DNA from: Lepidodermella squamata
Lineage: Eukaryota > Gastrotricha
Direction: 5' to 3'
NCBI GenBank assembly: GCA_047495785.1
Contig: JBLDXI010000017.1
Location: forward strand, 1,178,001 to 1,242,000
DNA length: 64,000 nt
The notes under the pieces are model-generated. The model saw only the letters and a program-made list of their open reading frames with translations, was not told the DNA's origin and made no database searches. Shown one piece after another: positions 35,298-45,818 of this stretch. A program made the translations under genes and the position numbers. Each line of letters opens with the position of its first letter. Position 1 is the stretch's first letter.

Positions 35298-36109
35298 TCA
35301 TTCTAAGGTGGTTGCGTTGTCACTAGACGGCGTAGTAGCTGTAGACGAGCTAGTCCATTGTGTCATGTTCCGCAACTTCAAATCAAGCAGACCGTATCCT
35401 TTAGCCAGCTGATTTATGTATTGATGCAGGTAGGCCACCGAAACTAAGGAATATCCGATCAAAGCGATGGTAATAACCATCCCCACGAAAATTGCGACCA
35501 TTGACAAAGCGATCGAAATTTTATAATGACTCCTAATATGGTTAAAACGTGGTTTCATAAGTTGATGATTGGAAGGATTCTCACTTGTTTTCAGACTTTC
35601 GAAAAGCTAAAACCATCGCGGGTATTGCAAGCCAAACTTGCCCGAAGCACATTAAGGCTATGAATGACATAGGCCGGGCGACATAAGCTTCTGCATCAAC
35701 TTCCTTACGACTTGGTATAAAGGTCTTATTACTCGGAATCGATACGAATTGCAAACTAGAAAGAAGCATAATGTTGCGAAGATTGATAATACAGCCAAAA
35801 TGTTTACCTAGAGTTCTTTGCTAGTTCACCGACTGGCGATTGCTCGGGAATGTAAAACGGGTGTAGAGGTATGTCGCTTCCTACATCCGAATGTCCTGAA
35901 TTTGGCAGTTCTGAAGATTCATCAACACCCGGAAGAGGAATCATCGAGTGGAATTCAACATTTCGAGAATAACCAGCCGAACTTGCGACTACCACAGTGG
36001 TTGGGCTCCTAATCTCCGCAGATTTCTCTCGAGTTAGGCTATGCTTTGGTCTTTCAAGAGCCGATGAACGGACTCCCTGAGCATTGATAGAACTTTCACG
36101 ATAAAACAT
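35298..36109 (-). CDS. CD225/dispanin-like membrane protein 2
   Basis: Exons are 36109-35808, 35755-35585 and 35532-35298 (about 235 residues). The stop is only 38 bp from that of copy 1, so the two genes converge. The N-terminal ~110 residues are hydrophilic. The membrane domain begins YVARPMSFIALMCF and continues QVWLAIPAMVLAFRKSE, with a phase 2 intron (AA|G) just before SHYKISIALSMVAIFVGM. That intron position is shared with copies 1, 6, 7, 8 and 10. The tail ends in a Ser/Thr-rich stretch. The domain looks like the two-helix CD225 fold. Confidence 0.65.
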
Positions 36110-36307
36110 TTACTGATACTTGTTGGCAGCAAACTAACAGAGTGATAGATAACATAAAATTCTCCGAGCATCTGTTTATCAATTATTTATCAGATTGGAT
36201 CTCGAACTGTCGCCGAGTTACAAGAGAAACTCGTATTTTTCAATAATCAAACACAAAACTAAGTGCCTCATGTCATTTCAGTGGATTGGAGGATAATATT
36301 TTGAGGC

Positions 36308-36938
36308 TTATCCTGAATATCCGTTATAGTTATATCCGCCGGAATAGCTGCTGTAGCTATGAACAGGTGTCACAAGTCCAAATGTCATTATGATCAAAGA
36401 CACGACCATCCCAAAAGTTATAGCCGTAAGTGACAACGCGATGGAAACCTCATAGAATCTCTTAGGCTTGTATCTTTGGTAGGCCATGACAATAGCTGGT
36501 ATCGAAAACCACAGCTGCAGCCAACAGAACAGCGAAATTATTGACAGTGGTCTGGCTACAATAGCCTCAAGTGGTTCATTGATTTGATTTCGAACTACAA
36601 ACTGCTGCTGACCATTGTTGTCGATTGCTATAAATGCCATGGGCGTTACAATAGGCGTTGGTTGTGGCTGATGGTTACTGAAGGTCACATCAGTAAGAGT
36701 CAAACAGGTCAGAGATAACCTACCTCATCGTATTGAGCGAAAAGTTATCGTTCCCAGAAATAGATATCACAGCGGTATTCCCAGCAAGAATGGCAGGCTG
36801 CTGCTGTTGCATGTATGGCGCAGTTGCATTTGCATTGAAGGCAGCATTGTAAGCCGGCTGAGGATCATGTCTAGCGGCTGCAGAACTCGGTACCTGGGGA
36901 TAAATTCCGTTGTAACCAGGCGAGGCAGAAGCTGCCAT
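36308..36938 (-). CDS. CD225/dispanin-like membrane protein 3
   Basis: Exons are 36938-36724 and 36677-36308 (about 194 residues), joined in phase 2 (AG|T) at FSLNTMS|NHQPQ. The N-terminus is Ala/Pro/Gln-rich. The membrane domain reads IVARPLSIISLFCWLQLWF then SIPAIVMAYQRYKPK, followed without intron by YEVSIALSLTAITFGM. The short tail is Tyr/Ser/Gly-rich (SYSSYSGGYNYNGYSG). It belongs with copies 4, 5 and 9, which lack the intron inside the membrane domain and share an FxxNxx...P...TP linker. Confidence 0.7.
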
Positions 36939-37186
36939 TATGATGCGTCAAGGGGAAAGTTTCTGGCAATGCAAAACCACACCTTGCGTTCTTTCATCCA
37001 ATACGCCGCATCTTACCTCTTTTAGGGTGAGCATTGCCCAATCAATAAACGCATCTATTCTCATGTTTTATTCTGATCACTTAAAGCTTAAACATTGCCT
37101 ACTTTTATATCAGAACCGATTGCAACAAAACCTGAAGCAGAAGTATCCATGTCTTTCATGTCCCTTTGCCCTGCGATTTATTTACC

Positions 37187-38174
37187 CTAAACTCGATTCG
37201 CCACAGCAGAAGCTGAGATCATCCATACTCCTGAGTCATTATAAGTTGGCGAAGTACCATAATAAGTGACATAATTTGTTTCAGGGTAATAGTAGCTCTT
37301 CGTCGGGTTATAATTCCCATAATTGTTGTAGTAATCCGAATAGTAGTAACCGTTACGGTAGTAGTAATTATCCGGCAACACCAGACCGCAAATCAGCATA
37401 ACCAGCGTTACCAACATTCCAAAAGCGATTGCCGTGATCGAAAGTGCAATCGAAGCGTTGTAGTATCGCTTCGACTTGTACTTCTGATAAGCCATCACAA
37501 TTGCTGGGATCGAAAACCAGAGTTGAAGCCAGCAGAACAATGAAATGATTGACAACGGCCGAGCTGCAGCTGCCTCCATAGGTTCCATTAGAGAGTTTCC
37601 AATCATGAATTGCTGCTGGTTGTTGGCCCCATTGACAGCGAATAAAGTTGTTGGAGTGACTACTGGCATCACCTGCTGGGGTCTGAAAATTTACAATAAG
37701 TCAACAATAGTCTCCCTTAATGATATGGAAATAGTATTACCTAGCATTGAAAGTGACCCCTTGAAGGGTTACAAATGAAGTTTGGTTGCTTGTATCGAAA
37801 GCGGGCAATGCAAAGACTGTGTTGCCTGATATCATTGGTTGCTGGGTCACCTGAGCTGTCGGGACATTGCAAACTATAACAGGCTGCTGTTCGGGTGTTG
37901 GGACAGCAGCAGCAGCTGATGAGGAGGAAGCTTGCTGGGCTACTTTTTGCATATCGGCATATTGAGGCGGAGGAGACGAGGACGCCATTGCGTTGTAAAA
38001 TTCTTCCGTTTGCTGTGCTACTTCGGCTTCGAAGTAAGCCGTTGATTGATCAAGGTAGTCGTTTGTCTCGCAATCCGGGCAGTATCGACTGTTTTCTCGA
38101 TGTTTCTTCTGCTTGGTTTTCTTACGACGCGGTTTGTTTGATGGCAACTGTTCCCGCCTGATGAAAGCAAACAT
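37187..38174 (-). CDS. CD225/dispanin-like membrane protein 4 (PPxY)
   Basis: Exons are 38174-37741 and 37682-37187 (309 residues), joined in phase 2 at GVTFNA|RPQQVMP. The N-terminal cytosolic part has a basic start, a region containing SPPPQYADM (a PPxY motif, the usual ligand of NEDD4-type WW domains) and an Ala/Ser-rich stretch. The membrane domain is AARPLSIISLFCWLQLWF, SIPAIVMAYQKYKSK and YNASIALSITAIAFGM. The ~70-residue tail is very rich in Tyr and Asn. Vertebrate IFITM3 also has a PPxY N-terminal to its CD225 domain, which supports the family assignment without proving function. Confidence 0.7.
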
Positions 38175-38372
38175 TGCTCTTTGTTTTCACAAAATCAATC
38201 GAGCGCGAATGTCGTCATTTTTTATTCAAAACACAATCGATTAGTAAAAAAACAACAGACGGTTACCAAAAACATGACTAACAGCATTTTATTTATGGAT
38301 TAAAGGTCCTTTTGTACCTGATTGTCAGGTATCGAATAAAAAAGTCCATATTTCCGTGTCGTTAAAGCGTCA

Positions 38373-39191
38373 TTAGCCTGTTGCTGAGACCGAATAGACA
38401 ACCGGCTTTGTTGTTGTAGATAGTAAAACACTCAGCAAAGTTGATCCGTTGTAACTCGAAGTTGAAGGAGGAAAAACCATGTCGTTGTCGTACAACGGCT
38501 GTCCATTCGAATCAAATCCTCCGTAAGGAACATTGTACATTGGCCTACGGTAGTAGTTGTCATTATAGTATCCGTGATAGCTGTAGTATTGAAAAGGCAT
38601 CACCATGCCGAAAATCATCATAATAAAAGCACCGATCATGCCAAGAACAATCGCCGTAATAGATAGTGCAATTGACGTTTTGTAAACAGATTTTGGCTTG
38701 TTCTTCTGGTAAGCGAACACAATTGCTGGTATGGAGAACCAAATTTGCAGGCAGCAGAACAATGAAATGATAGACAAAGGTTTAGCAACTGCTGCTTCGG
38801 CAAATTCGTGAACTTGAAATCCGGGAATATTGTTACCATAACCTCCCAGCAAAGGCTGGTTTGATGGAACAGGAATGTTGATGGTTGGAGTCATTATCGG
38901 ATAAAGCTGTTGCCCATTAGCATTGAACGAATAGCCCTGAGGAATAGCAAATGTCACGTAATTCGCGCCATTTTGGACTTGATGCTGTACATTTTGCACC
39001 GGTTGATTGCTATATGGCGTCGAACTCAGAACTCTGTTTGCTGCGGGCTGATTCGTTGCTGATAACTGACCCCCAGCAGCATCTTGATAACGCGGAGGGG
39101 GAGCTGAGTCGTTATTTGCAGCCTCGCTATTCTGAGGAGCAGGAGAAATCGCCGTTTTATTCATATTCTCTGATCCAGCAACTGAATCCAT
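38373..39191 (-). CDS. CD225/dispanin-like membrane protein 5 (PPxY)
   Basis: Single-exon gene of 272 residues. The N-terminus contains DSAPPPRYQDA (PPxY). The linker GYSFNANGQQLYPIMTP aligns with the exon junctions of copies 3, 4 and 9, so this copy has lost that intron. The membrane domain is AVAKPLSIISLFCCLQIWF, SIPAIVFAYQKNKPK and YKTSIALSITAIVLGM; the FCC is a candidate palmitoylation site as in IFITM proteins. The tail is Tyr-rich (QYYSYHGYYNDNYY) and then Ser/Thr-rich. Confidence 0.72.
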   Translation of the reverse strand: MDSVAGSENMNKTAISPAPQNSEAANNDSAPPPRYQDAAGGQLSATNQPAANRVLSSTPYSNQPVQNVQHQVQNGANYVTFAIPQGYSFNANGQQLYPIMTPTINIPVPSNQPLLGGYGNNIPGFQVHEFAEAAVAKPLSIISLFCCLQIWFSIPAIVFAYQKNKPKSVYKTSIALSITAIVLGMIGAFIMMIFGMVMPFQYYSYHGYYNDNYYRRPMYNVPYGGFDSNGQPLYDNDMVFPPSTSSYNGSTLLSVLLSTTTKPVVYSVSATG

Positions 39192-39850
39192 TTATTCGAA
39201 AATCTCTTTCAATGTCACTCAGCGAGGTTTTTTGTGTGTAAGATGTCTTGAATAAATAAACGAGCTCTTTTGCTAGCCTCGACTTCCCTTCTACATATGT
39301 ATAAGGTGTGTAGTATTGACAAAAAATGCGTTTGCGTAGTGTGGCTGAAATGGTATAAAAAACGCTCGTATGTGGTAGACGACAAAAATGTTGCTTCTAA
39401 TCAATATACGCGATGATTCATGGAATATACCAATGCGTGCTGCTAAAAGCTTTGTGAATTAACCACGTGAACAAGAATAGGAAATGGCGCTTCTCCAAGC
39501 TATATTTGAAAACTTGTCAAGTAAACAAATGCTGCCAGAACGGATACATTATGGGATCTGGTATAAGCTCCTATTTCAAGTTCCGCGCATCAATGAATCA
39601 GTAACAAAGATTTGGTTGATCAGACTTCTTTTATCTTTCTAACGACGAGTAGTTGCAACTGCGGAATCTTCGAAGAAGAAAGTTCGTGAAGCATGCAGAC
39701 TAAGGAAGGCTTGGTTTCTCAAATCCGAAAAATGACCTGAGTAAACAAGTCATTGTCTTCAAGAAACATTATCTCCAGAACAAACAGCATAAAAAGTACC
39801 TCATCATTGAATGAGTTTGGCCTTAATTTTGCGGACGTAATTCTGGAAAA
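39192..39850. other. Spacer between CD225-like 5 and lipase
   Basis: No gene recognised. The divergent promoters of the two flanking genes must lie here. GGTATAAAAAACGC near 39351 resembles a plus-strand TATA box but lies about 500 bp from the lipase ATG. Confidence 0.45.
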
Positions 39851-40940
39851 ATGCCTTTGATTTATCGATTTATAACATTCGTGGCAATAATTCAAGCGTA
39901 TGCTTTGCAGGGCATTTGATCATTTCAGCGCATGTTGCTTTTCACAGCTGTATTGCCGAACAAGGTTGCTACGGAACGGGAAGGAAACGTCATTGTTTCG
40001 ATGACAGATACTACACTTTACCAAGCGATCCCTACGGCGCGGTTGCTCCAACTTACTACCTATACCGACCGACCGCTGCCAATAATGACTCATTCATTGC
40101 CATTAACTCGAGCCTCGAACTGGATTTAAGGGCCAGTTCGCCCAATCAATTGGCAGTCGTTGTCCACGGATGGGGGAGTAGATTCGGGAAACGGCCCTGG
40201 CAAAAGACGATTATGCGTAACCTTCGTAAAATGAAGCCGGATATGGAGGTGTTGTTCCTAGATTGGGAACGGGGCGCATCAGAAGTATCTTCTAATACCT
40301 GGAGCATTGGTGTAGCGCTCGTCGACTTTTTGCTTGACAATCCTCAGTGGAACGCAAGTTCTAGCCACTGCATTGGCTTCAGCATGGGCGCAGGGCTCTG
40401 TGCATCCGCTGGGAGGTACATTCGAGAGTCCAGAACGAATCAAAGAGGATGGGGCCGATTAACTCTTCTCGACCCTGCTGGCTACGACCTAAGTAAATCC
40501 AACGGCGAGTTTGTCGACGTTTCCCACAGTAAGTTTAAGGCGGCATCCGCTAAGAAAAACTTCAAATCTTTTGTCTAGCATCGGATATAAGTTGGAACCG
40601 GTACTCGATAGGCCATGCTGACTATTTTGTCGGTGGAACTCGTGAACAGCCCGGTTGCGAGTACTCCGAAACAATGGATGTTGGAACCTGCTCACACGAA
40701 CGCGCCTGTCTTTACTTTCTCGAATCAGTCATACGCCCGCCAGGTATCGGAAATTGCACTTTCACAACTTTTTGCCCCTGTACCCAAGACGAATGGGATG
40801 AAGGCGGTTGTCGATCATGCAATACGAGCCAGATTCAAACGCTCGGCTACTGGGCGAACCCAAGCCGCCGAGGCATATTCTATGGACCTGTTGCTGAATT
40901 TGCGCCCTTTTGTATCCCGGTAAAATCTGATACTCAATAA
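39851..40940 (+). CDS. Secreted pancreatic-lipase-family lipase
   Basis: Secreted alpha/beta-hydrolase of about 329 residues. Exons are 39851-39897, 39948-40528 and 40579-40940. The first tiny exon encodes the signal peptide MPLIYRFITFVAIIQA; a 50-nt intron joins GC|C to CIAEQGCYG. Further motifs: VVVHGWGS (oxyanion region), LFLDWERGA, the nucleophile elbow CIGFSMGAG (GxSxG), the catalytic Asp in LTLLDPAGYD, then IGHADYFVGG and the catalytic His in TCSHERACLYF. The triad is complete. The protein ends after a Cys-rich stretch and has no C-terminal PLAT domain, as in PLA1-type or insect lipases. Substrate (triglyceride or phospholipid) cannot be told. It lies within the CD225-like cluster and converges on the next gene with a 7-bp gap. 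Confidence 0.9.
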
Positions 40941-40947
40941 CTGAATT

Positions 40948-41334
40948 TTATTCGCTAAAAACCCATGTGTGGTTGAAGTAGAAAAATTTTGCCACCGTAT
41001 AAATTAGCCAGAAATAAACGAGGCCGATGCCAACACCAATGGCCGTTAAGGACAAAGCTATAGATTTGCGATAAGTGGATCTGAAAAAGTTAAAGAAGAA
41101 ATCAAAGCTGGAAACCATTTCTTAAAATAAATACCGAGATTTGTTGCGTGCGAATGCAAAAATTGTCGATGGAATACTGAAGCAGATGAGGCACCAGCAG
41201 AAGATCGAAACAACTGCAAGTGGGCGGGCAACTAAAGCTTCGGGAGGTTCATGACTCGATTCTACATCCTTCTGCTCAGGTCGATTGGCTTGCTGATTTA
41301 TTGTAACAATTGCCGTATCACCCATTAACTCCAA
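40948..41334 (-). CDS. CD225/dispanin-like membrane protein 6
   Basis: Small protein of 110 residues. Exons are 41334-41135 and 41080-40948, joined in phase 2 (CG|A). After ~30 hydrophilic residues comes LVARPLAVVSIFCWCLICF, SIPSTIFAFARNKS, the intron, then YRKSIALSLTAIGVGIGLVYF and a short tail. Two hydrophobic segments with Cys pairs at the first fit the CD225 layout. Confidence 0.65.
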
Positions 41335-41435
41335 AGGTCATCATTAATTAAAAATCTAAAATTCAAAAAATAAAATTTATTTTTCTGTGAAATTATGAGT
41401 TCCTTTTTTATTGTCACATCCATTCTGATGAAAAA

Positions 41436-41775
41436 TTAGCCATGAAGCCTCGAGAGTACCATTGCTGAGAAGAGTTCGAATGAAATCCATACACTTAGAA
41501 TGGACACGAAAATCATCCCAAGAGCAATGGCCGTAATCGATAAGGCGATTGATTGACTGTATTGAGATCTATAAAAAGATAACAATAATTAATAATGGAA
41601 TCGCGAAATATTGGTATCCTTACTCGCTATGATTGCGCTTGAATGCCAAAATCGCAGCTGGAACGCTGCAGCAGAAAAATATTCCGCAAAACATGGAAAT
41701 AATTGCGAGAGGTTTCGCGACAACGGCTTCGTTAGAATCACAAGGGTCTATCTTGATTTTAACGTCGTCCGACAT
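41436..41775 (-). CDS. CD225/dispanin-like membrane protein 7 (minimal)
   Basis: Only about 94 residues. The first exon starts at 41775 (MSDDVKIKID) and ends near 41625 at HSE, followed by a ~60-nt intron; the second exon runs from about 41568 to 41436. The first hydrophobic segment is VVAKPLAIISMFCGIFFCC, then SVPAAILAFKRN; the second is YSQSIALSITAIALGM. This is essentially the bare two-helix domain and useful for defining the family. Start chosen as the only in-frame ATG after a stop (TAA is immediately upstream). Confidence 0.6.
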
Positions 41776-41846
41776 TTGTTAGCCGATATTAAAGACCTAA
41801 AACTAAGTAAAAGAAACATTTCCCTAATAAAATCGTCATGAATTTT

Positions 41847-42290
41847 TCATTTATTAGGATAAATAATGGCAGGTATGATTATTCCAAATACAAATAGACC
41901 AATCGATGCTGTTGTTCCAATCGCTATCGCGACTGTCGATAGAATTATTGACTTTTTATAATTTGACCTAAAAGTTGAAAAAATTAATCAAGCGTCTATT
42001 TGATCTTTAATCACGCACCTTTTAGCACCTTTCCGGAATGCGAAAGCGATAGCTGGGACGGCAGTACATATTTGGAAGTAGCAGAAAAGGGCGACTAGAG
42101 CGAGAGGTCGAGAAATAGCTGCCTCTGGAGGTTCATTTTCAGCTACAGGTGACGCATTTTCCTCGATCAAAATAACGGCAACACCTTCGTTATTTCCGGT
42201 GGCCTTGAATGATACCACCGGCTCAGCTGATTTTTCACCTGATGCTAGTAATACTGCTGATTCTTCCACAGGCTGGGGATGCCTTTCCAT
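41847..42290 (-). CDS. CD225/dispanin-like membrane protein 8
   Basis: About 130 residues in two exons: 42290 to about 42019, and about 41967 to 41847, joined in phase 2 (AG|G). The acidic N-terminus of ~55 residues is followed by AISRPLALVALFCYFQIC, TAVPAIAFAFRKGAK, the intron, and NYKKSIILSTVAIAIGT. The second helix runs nearly to the end (IIIPAIIYPNK). Copies 6, 7 and 8 are tandem, same strand, and 70-100 bp apart, and look like the most recent local duplications. Confidence 0.63.
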
Positions 42291-42909
42291 AATAAAATGG
42301 TATAAAACTAAAAAACCTAACAGTATAAGGAGTGGTTGACACTTAATAGGTAGGAAATTTATGAATAATAAAGATGCTTTTGTTGTCTATTATTCCTATA
42401 CAAAGAATAATTCTTCGAAGATTTGTAAAAGCCATTCAGATTGTGTAAGCAGCTTTCAGCCTTCATCCTTGAGCAAAATGATGAAAGACGCCGGCGCCAT
42501 TGTTGATCATCGATGATGCGGTTTTGCCGGTGCTAAAAAACAAGAGCATATATATATATATTCGCTTCTATTACCATCATCAGGCATATGTTGTTTATAT
42601 TTACTACCGCCCGCATCGTATACGAACGACGGTATAGGTGTTTACAGTTATAGGTGGAAACTCTTGCTGAGCGGCAACATGGCCGAGCAGTTTCGCAATG
42701 GCCGTGCGTATACGTGCTTACATGCTTCGTTCATGATACTATAGCTCGTTGGTGTGTTTTTCATTAATCGAATGAAAATTCTAGTTCATAAAAATTTACG
42801 AGGCGGAAGTCGATATTAAAACAACATTAAACTGCGCGATTAAGGAGGAATTTTTATTTTAATAGGCCACACAAAAAAGTTTATTACTCGCAAAAAAGTG
42901 GACAAATTG
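42291..42909. other. Spacer between CD225-like 8 and GTPase 1
   Basis: No gene recognised. It contains a short TA dinucleotide run near 42550-42562. It lies upstream of CD225-like 8 and downstream of GTPase 1. Confidence 0.45.
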
Positions 42910-43821
42910 TTAGATAGGGACATGTTTAAAGCCCTCAATCGTTTTCTTGTACAAATCAGAAACGCCATCAAAACGCACGGCATACGTGTATTTCACAACA
43001 GCGAAAATTTGATGCTGTTTAGTTTCCCAACCGCTAATTTGCCCGGTTTTACACGACGCCTCTAGACACCCAGCAAAGGAGCGGCATTTTTTCAAACACA
43101 GCCGCTCGTCTGAGATCGGGCGAGGTCTTACTTGTTTAACTGGTATCAGTTTTTGTTGAACAAAATTTTCCAGAATTTTTTCGAAAGAAATTTCTATAGG
43201 TTTTCGAAACAGTTGCTCAGGCACTACAACATCTTTTATCACAACGCTATTTAAAGAAGAATTAGTTATCAAATTTTCGAGACTAGTCATGTCTTCTTGA
43301 TAGGCCGGTATCAGCATTTCATTTAGACCATCGGCTCGACTTCGAATCGTGGTTTGATTGAGATCGGTTACGATATTTTTAACGAAAATTATTCGTTTGC
43401 CAAGTTCGGGATTATTCTGCTTGAAGCCGTCGACCACCTGTTGCAGGAAGGCATCGGCCAGGTCGGTGTAGACGAAAAGCAGGGCTCGAATCGGCGTGCC
43501 TTTGATAAAATCGAAGAATTTGACGTGAGTCTCGCGATCTGGGCCTTCGCTGTCGAAATAGCCGGGAATTTCGACGACGTAGTCGGCATTATTCCAAGCA
43601 CGGCGAGTCGTTACACGAGTGGTCACCTTGTAGTCACCGCTGCCTTCTGGGATTTCGAGCTGGCCGGCGGCTTTCAGGCGATTCGCGATGTAAGATTTGC
43701 CGACGCCTGTTTGGCCGAATAGAATTATGTAGCCGGTCTTTTTCTCGATGAATCTCGAATTCGCGAACATCAAAGATGTCAAGATTGACATCAGAAGAGG
43801 CAGCAAGGAATAGGAATTCAT
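42910..43821 (-). CDS. AIG1/GIMAP-like GTPase 1 with N-terminal hydrophobic leader
   Basis: Single-exon, 303 residues. P-loop GQTGVGKS (about residues 36-43) follows a hydrophobic N-terminus (SLLPLLMSILTSLMFANS). Switch II reads VVEIPGYFDSEG, equivalent to the DxPGxFD motif of AIG1/Toc GTPases, with Glu at the first position. The usual NKxD/TKxD specificity motif is unclear; the candidate is FVKNIVTD. The C-terminal half has a Cys-rich stretch (CLKKCRSFAGCLEASC) and a terminal block VKYTYAVRFDGVSDLYKKT shared with GTPase 2. The leader has no basic residue before it and Arg/Lys after it, so it could be a reverse anchor leaving the GTPase cytosolic, or a cleaved signal peptide placing it in the lumen. 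A dynamin- or septin-type fold is less likely. Confidence 0.75.
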   Translation of the reverse strand: MNSYSLLPLLMSILTSLMFANSRFIEKKTGYIILFGQTGVGKSYIANRLKAAGQLEIPEGSGDYKVTTRVTTRRAWNNADYVVEIPGYFDSEGPDRETHVKFFDFIKGTPIRALLFVYTDLADAFLQQVVDGFKQNNPELGKRIIFVKNIVTDLNQTTIRSRADGLNEMLIPAYQEDMTSLENLITNSSLNSVVIKDVVVPEQLFRKPIEISFEKILENFVQQKLIPVKQVRPRPISDERLCLKKCRSFAGCLEASCKTGQISGWETKQHQIFAVVKYTYAVRFDGVSDLYKKTIEGFKHVPI

Positions 43822-44500
43822 CGTGAAAATTCAGTTCGGAACGAAAACCCTATAGAAAGTAAATAAAATTATATTATAGGTCAAGCAATCCAAAAAAATT
43901 GAGATTCCTTTGCTAAATTTTCCCATTTTTTTCCTAAAAATCTAACATCTTTAATTATCGAATTATTATTTATAAAATTCGATTTTATATTATCGAAATC
44001 GATAAACCGAAATCGATATCGGCTCTAAAGTAAGGCTCGTAAACTGACCCCTTACTGAATTCTCCTGAATCATTGGAAAAATCGCGTTCTGAAAGTGAAG
44101 ACCAGGCCTTATACTGAAAATAGCGGAGAATTTCAGGGTAATTTATTGATTTTTTGAACTAATCGTGATATTCCGGAAAATTCGTGTCTACAAAATTATT
44201 GGAAAATTACAATTTTGTTCAAGTTTGCGTTTAGTGTCAAGTCTTGAAATTTGGCTCCGCAGCAGGCAATTTTTTCGGCTAAAAGAAATTATGTTTTTTA
44301 CCTTGAATCTGATCGTCAGCAGACGAAACAAACCAGTTTAAAATTCTCTCTGCGAGCTTCTATAAAACCTATAATAAAAATATCAAAAATTATCGATTTT
44401 AATAGGTCGTCAGTTTTATTGTTTAGACCCGAGTATGGCAACATATCATTAAAATTATTTATAAATCAATAGGTAGCAGCGTTTTAGCATCATTTATCCG
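43822..44500. other. Spacer between the two GTPase genes
   Basis: AT-rich, no gene. A block near 43996-44047 (ATCGATATCGG core) resembles one in the GPCR intron at about 18077-18125. Confidence 0.45.
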
Positions 44501-45451
44501 TCACTCGACCTTGGCGTCCTTAAACGCCACATGAGTTTTCGCATAGACATCGGCAACCCCATCAAATCGCGTCGCATACGTGTATTTAACTGTTTCAAAC
44601 ACGCGATATCGCCTCTGAACCGGTTCATCGGACGCAACTGTTTGCCATGTCGTCAAACACGTTTCATCGACCGGCTTTATCAGCAGTTGAATCACCTGGC
44701 TAGCTGCTTGAATAGCCTGCATCGCTGCCTGAGTATCACGGGTCGACCGCGTACATGATTTCACCGGAACAGCCTTTCGAACCAGCTCGATTTTAGTCTT
44801 CAGCTCTTCTTTCAGGAAAATTTCAGCGATTTCTTCACGAATAATTTGCGGAGGGTAGGGGAAAAGCGATATTGGAACCATTAGACGGCTAATTTGAACC
44901 GGCTTCAAGTCCGAAATAGCAGATCTTAGCACGGTAAAATTTTCCTGGTGCAGCTTGATGTTGACCTTCGAGAAGCCTTCGAACTTGGTCATTTCCGCCA
45001 GCTTAGGATTGAGGACTTTATTTTTCACTAAAATAATGTTCGGACCCAGTTCGCTGCTGTTGAAGGCTGTCAAAGCTTGTTGCATGAATTTATCGACCCG
45101 GCGCGTGAAAACGAACAGCAAAGCTCGGACATAATGATTTTTGAGAAAATCAATGAATTTGACCTGATTAACGCGATCCTGCTTTTCGGTATCGAAATAA
45201 CCCGGAAATTCGATCACCAGGCTATTGAAGTCCCAAGCCGAGGCGACTACAGCTTTTTTCGTGACAGATTTGTCGCTTGAACCTTCGATATAGGTCGGTT
45301 TAGAGGACATTGCAGCCAGGCGATTTGCGATGTAGCTTTTGCCAGTACCTGTTTGACCGAACAGCACGATGTAACTTTGCTGCCGCCGAACAAGATCCGA
45401 TGCGCCGGCTGAAGAGAAAATTGCCGCGCAACAAATTAAAATAATTTTCAT
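44501..45451 (-). CDS. AIG1/GIMAP-like GTPase 2 with signal peptide
   Basis: Single-exon, 316 residues, paralog of GTPase 1 in tandem. The N-terminus MKIILICCAAIFSSAGASD has a Lys, a short hydrophobic core and an AGA-type site, typical of a cleaved signal peptide. The P-loop is GQTGTGKS, followed by YIANRL as in the paralog; switch II is VIEFPGYFDTE. The candidate specificity motif is LVKNKVLN, which lacks the Asp of NKxD. The middle region differs in sequence and has an Ala/Gln-rich, probably helical, segment. The end VKYTYATRFDGVADVYAKT matches GTPase 1. A luminal or secreted GTPase would be very unusual. Confidence 0.77.
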   Translation of the reverse strand: MKIILICCAAIFSSAGASDLVRRQQSYIVLFGQTGTGKSYIANRLAAMSSKPTYIEGSSDKSVTKKAVVASAWDFNSLVIEFPGYFDTEKQDRVNQVKFIDFLKNHYVRALLFVFTRRVDKFMQQALTAFNSSELGPNIILVKNKVLNPKLAEMTKFEGFSKVNIKLHQENFTVLRSAISDLKPVQISRLMVPISLFPYPPQIIREEIAEIFLKEELKTKIELVRKAVPVKSCTRSTRDTQAAMQAIQAASQVIQLLIKPVDETCLTTWQTVASDEPVQRRYRVFETVKYTYATRFDGVADVYAKTHVAFKDAKVE

Positions 45452-45818
45452 TTAACGTGGCCGATTTTACTGAAATGAAGGCTTGAAAAACTCTAAAATT
45501 TGTTGACATTTGATGAATAAAAACTCCAAATTTCTGTTCTGCGATGAAAAGAGTTTTCGCGCCAAACTCAAAAGCTAACAGGTGGCTCTTTGTCCGCTCC
45601 CAATCGCTGTCCTTATGAAATTGAAATCCGCAAATAGCTTTAGCGTGTAATTATTGCCGGACGCCTCTTCTAATTAATAATTTAAATTTTTTTATTTTAT
45701 CCAATAAAATATCTTTATCGTTTTTAGAGCAAAGAGCATTTTCCAATTTTACCTCGAATTTTCTAGTCTTTTAATTTCAGCATTTAGAATCAACGGATTC
45801 AAATACCACTGGTTTTAC
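45452..45818. other. Spacer between GTPase 2 and CD225-like 9
   Basis: AT-rich; no gene or repeat recognised. It should hold the GTPase 2 promoter on the minus strand. Confidence 0.45.
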
